A stretch of DNA of 64,000 bases, taken from positions 2,728,001 through 2,792,000 of the forward strand of contig NZ_CP062008.1 of the NCBI RefSeq assembly GCF_005670685.2, in the 5' to 3' direction. The notes below the pieces were generated by a model that was given only the letters and a program-made list of their open reading frames with translations, was not told the DNA's origin and did not search any database. Below are positions 62,079-64,000 of the stretch, piece by piece; the stretch's first letter is position 1; every line of letters begins with the position of its first letter. Position numbers and translations under genes: made by a program. Source of the DNA: Mycolicibacterium mucogenicum DSM 44124 (GTDB lineage: Bacteria > Actinomycetota > Actinomycetes > Mycobacteriales > Mycobacteriaceae).

Positions 62079-63092
62079 ATGGATTTCGACGCACTGCTGC
62101 TGCTGTCGTTCGGCGGGCCCGACGGGCCCGCCGACGTCCGGCCGTTCCTGGAGAACGTGACGCGGGGACGTGGGGTGCCGCCGGAGCGCCTCGACGCCGT
62201 CGCCGAGCACTACATGCACTTCGGGGGCGCGTCGCCGATCAACGCCATCAACCGGGCGCTGATGTCGGAGCTCGAGGCGGCGATGCCGCAGCTGCCGGTG
62301 TACTTCGGGAACCGGAACTGGGACCCGTACATCGAAGACACGGTTACCGCCATGCGGGACAACGGGATTCGTCGCGCGGCAGTGTTCACGACGTCCGCCT
62401 GGGGCGGGTACTCCAGCTGCCGGCAGTACATCGAGGACATCGCGCGCGGCCGGGTCGCGGCGGGCCCGCAGGCGCCCGAGCTGGTGAAGCTGCGCCAGTA
62501 CTTCGACCATCCGCTGTTCGTCGAGATGTTCGCCGAGGCCATCGGCGAAGCCGCCGCCCAGCTGCCCGCCGACCTGCGTGACGCGGCCCGCCTCGTGTTC
62601 ACCGCGCACTCGATTCCGGTCCGGGTCGACGAGCGCGACGGACCACGGCTCTACAGCCGTCAGGTCGGCTACGCCAGCCGGCTGGTCGCCGCGGCCGCCG
62701 GCTACGACGAGTACGACCAGGTCTGGCAGTCGCGGTCCGGGCCGCCCCAAATCCCTTGGCTGGAACCGGATATCGGTGACCACCTGGCGGCGCTCGCGGC
62801 CGCCGGCACCAAGGCCGTCATCGTCTGCCCCATCGGGTTCGTCGCCGATCACATCGAGGTGGTGTGGGACCTCGACAACGAGCTCGCCGAGCAGGCGGCC
62901 GAGGCCGGAATCACGTTGGTGCGCACCACGACTCCCAACGCCGACCCGCGGTTCGCGCGGCTGGCCGCGTCGTTGGTCGACGAACTGCGCACGGGTGCGC
63001 CGCCGGCGCGGGTCGAGGGCCCGGACCCGGTGCCCGGGCACGGCTGCAGCATCAACGGGGTGTCCTGCCTGCCGGGCTGCTGCGGCGACTGA
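62079..63092 (+). CDS. hemH: Ferrochelatase (coproporphyrin type)
   Basis: Inserts ferrous iron into the porphyrin; in actinobacteria this is coproporphyrin III. The 337-residue protein has [21 protein letters not shown] at the start, the metal-site His in [10 protein letters not shown], and [18 protein letters not shown]. The C-terminal [17 protein letters not shown] supplies cysteines for the [2Fe-2S] cluster seen in actinobacterial enzymes. ATG 62079, 31 nt after inhA, is chosen over the longer in-frame extension. Also called hemZ. Confidence 0.95.
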   Translation: MDFDALLLLSFGGPDGPADVRPFLENVTRGRGVPPERLDAVAEHYMHFGGASPINAINRALMSELEAAMPQLPVYFGNRNWDPYIEDTVTAMRDNGIRRAAVFTTSAWGGYSSCRQYIEDIARGRVAAGPQAPELVKLRQYFDHPLFVEMFAEAIGEAAAQLPADLRDAARLVFTAHSIPVRVDERDGPRLYSRQVGYASRLVAAAAGYDEYDQVWQSRSGPPQIPWLEPDIGDHLAALAAAGTKAVIVCPIGFVADHIEVVWDLDNELAEQAAEAGITLVRTTTPNADPRFARLAASLVDELRTGAPPARVEGPDPVPGHGCSINGVSCLPGCCGD

Positions 63093-63098
63093 CCGGTC

Positions 63099-63935
63099 CT
63101 ACCGCTCCCAGGCCGAATGCAGGATGGCCGTCACGGCGGCCAGCCGGGCGGAGCGCACGATGTCGGACAGGGGCCGCATGGCCTCCGTCGCGATCTGCAT
63201 CTCCGATGCGCTCTGCAGGCCGATGGGCGCCAGCCCGGCGCTGACCGTGATGATCGCGTCGATGTGGGCCGCGGTCTCGAGCACCCGCACCGCACGGGTG
63301 GGGGCGTGGTCCGGCAGTTTGTGCAGATGCCCGGCCTCGAGCAGCTGTTCGACCATCTCGCGCGGATCCTCGATGTCCGAACCGGGTTCGGCACGCAGGC
63401 GGCCGAGGGCGTCGGCCGCGGACCGGACCGCGTCGCGCAGTCGGTACTCCTCTTCGCCGAGGTCGAAGTGGCCGGCCACGGGAGCGCTGGGCAGCGAGTA
63501 CACCGTCCAGGACAGGGCCTTGACCTCGGCGTCGTCGGTGTCGTCCTCGTATTCGAAATCGGGGACCAACCCGACGGCCTCGCCGTAGTTGGAGGTGATG
63601 ACGACGGCTTCGCCCATGTCGACGGCGTCCTGCTGGAACCGGGTGCCGGGGGTCAGGCCCCGGACATCCCCGGGTACGGGCAGTACCAGGTTCAACGCCG
63701 GCTCCGAGCGGGCAGCTCCGGCCGCGTGCCGCAGCGTCTGCAGCAACGTGACGCCGCCGTAGTTGGTCAGGTCGGGCCACGGCAGGCCCGTGCGGCTGGC
63801 CGCCACGGCGTCGTACGCGGCAATGGAATGTCTTGGCGCCCACGGCGATAGCGCATCCAGGACATCGTCGGGTGCGGCCAGGCCGGCATGCCAGGCATTG
63901 GCCCACACCGTCAGCGAAACACTTGGACACCACAT
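63099..63935 (-). CDS. Conserved hypothetical protein (Rv1486c-like)
   Basis: A 278-residue cytosolic protein with a Trp-rich start ([17 protein letters not shown]) and an acidic middle ([17 protein letters not shown]). It has a helical C-terminal half ending in [16 protein letters not shown]. It is convergent with hemH, separated by 6 nt. No domain or function is recognised; its position is conserved in mycobacteria. Confidence 0.85.
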   Translation of the reverse strand: MWCPSVSLTVWANAWHAGLAAPDDVLDALSPWAPRHSIAAYDAVAASRTGLPWPDLTNYGGVTLLQTLRHAAGAARSEPALNLVLPVPGDVRGLTPGTRFQQDAVDMGEAVVITSNYGEAVGLVPDFEYEDDTDDAEVKALSWTVYSLPSAPVAGHFDLGEEEYRLRDAVRSAADALGRLRAEPGSDIEDPREMVEQLLEAGHLHKLPDHAPTRAVRVLETAAHIDAIITVSAGLAPIGLQSASEMQIATEAMRPLSDIVRSARLAAVTAILHSAWER

Positions 63936-63982
63936 GATGCACGCAGTGTAAAACGCTCCGGCCGATTAGGCCTGCAAGGCGC

Positions 63983-64000
63983 TACTCTGGTCGCATGCCG
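63983..64000 (+). promoter_or_regulatory. -10 box and leaderless start of a gene running off the window
   Basis: TACTCT (63983-63988) is followed after 6 nt by ATG 63995. Only ATGCCG is inside the window. By gene order this should be the NfeD-like gene (Rv1487 position), which cannot be verified here. Confidence 0.45.

Overview
The window is chromosomal DNA of a high-GC actinobacterium and almost certainly a rapidly growing mycobacterium (Mycolicibacterium type). The gene order follows the Mycobacterium tuberculosis block from Rv1420 to Rv1487: uvrC-rapZ-cuvA-whiA, gap-pgk-tpiA, secG, the pgl-opcA-zwf-tal-tkt run, ctaB, qor, ctaA, an ABC exporter, mptB, the suf operon, trxA, echA12, an ABC-F gene, acnR-acn, ripA-ripB-moxR1, fabG1-inhA and hemH. 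An MspA-family porin and a phosphoenolpyruvate carboxylase gene point to a fast grower. Assignments come from sequence motifs and remembered family features; no database was searched.

Layout. 1-5.1 kb: end of a Mur-ligase-like gene, then uvrC, rapZ, cuvA and whiA. 5.3-8.4 kb: lower glycolysis (gap, pgk, tpiA). 8.4-13.1 kb: a small exported Cys-rich protein, secG, an MspA-like porin coupled to a small exported protein, and ppc. 13.1-16.3 kb (minus strand): a cluster of very small membrane or stress proteins (DUF6131, CsbD and others) and a DUF222-HNH (13E12 family) gene with a LexA-like box. 16.4-23.2 kb (minus strand): the pentose phosphate operon tkt-tal-zwf-opcA-pgl plus a coiled-coil protein. 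23.4-31.9 kb: haem O and haem A synthases (ctaB, ctaA), a DUF1254 protein, quinone reductase, an ATP-grasp protein, an ABC exporter and the mannosyltransferase mptB. 32.0-38.3 kb: sufR-B-D-C-S-U-T, with nearly every junction overlapping. 38.3-44.0 kb: hypotheticals, an OYE-family oxidoreductase, thioredoxin, an enoyl-CoA hydratase, an ABC-F protein and a small HTH protein. 51.4-64 kb: aconitase and its TetR regulator, the NlpC/P60 hydrolases ripA and ripB, moxR1-DUF58, the mycolate FAS-II genes fabG1-inhA, ferrochelatase and a conserved hypothetical.

The most unusual segment is 44.1-51.3 kb, inserted between the Rv1473A-like and Rv1474c-like genes. On the minus strand it carries an operon of an APC permease, a nitrilase-family amidase and an FAD amino-acid 2-monooxygenase; the last two resemble DavA and DavB. 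Divergent to it are an NCS1 permease gene, an XRE-cupin regulator and a ureohydrolase. Together these could be a complete arginine 2-monooxygenase route: arginine to 4-guanidinobutyramide, to 4-guanidinobutyrate, to GABA and urea. The NCS1 and ureohydrolase promoters share an imperfect palindrome (AGGAAACAA core) whose right arm forms the -35 box, probably the operator of the XRE-cupin protein.

Many genes here have a TANNNT box 6-7 nt before the start codon, so they are probably transcribed as leaderless mRNAs, as is common in mycobacteria. No rRNA, tRNA, CRISPR array, insertion sequence or prophage was recognised, and no gene-free stretch exceeds 300 bases.
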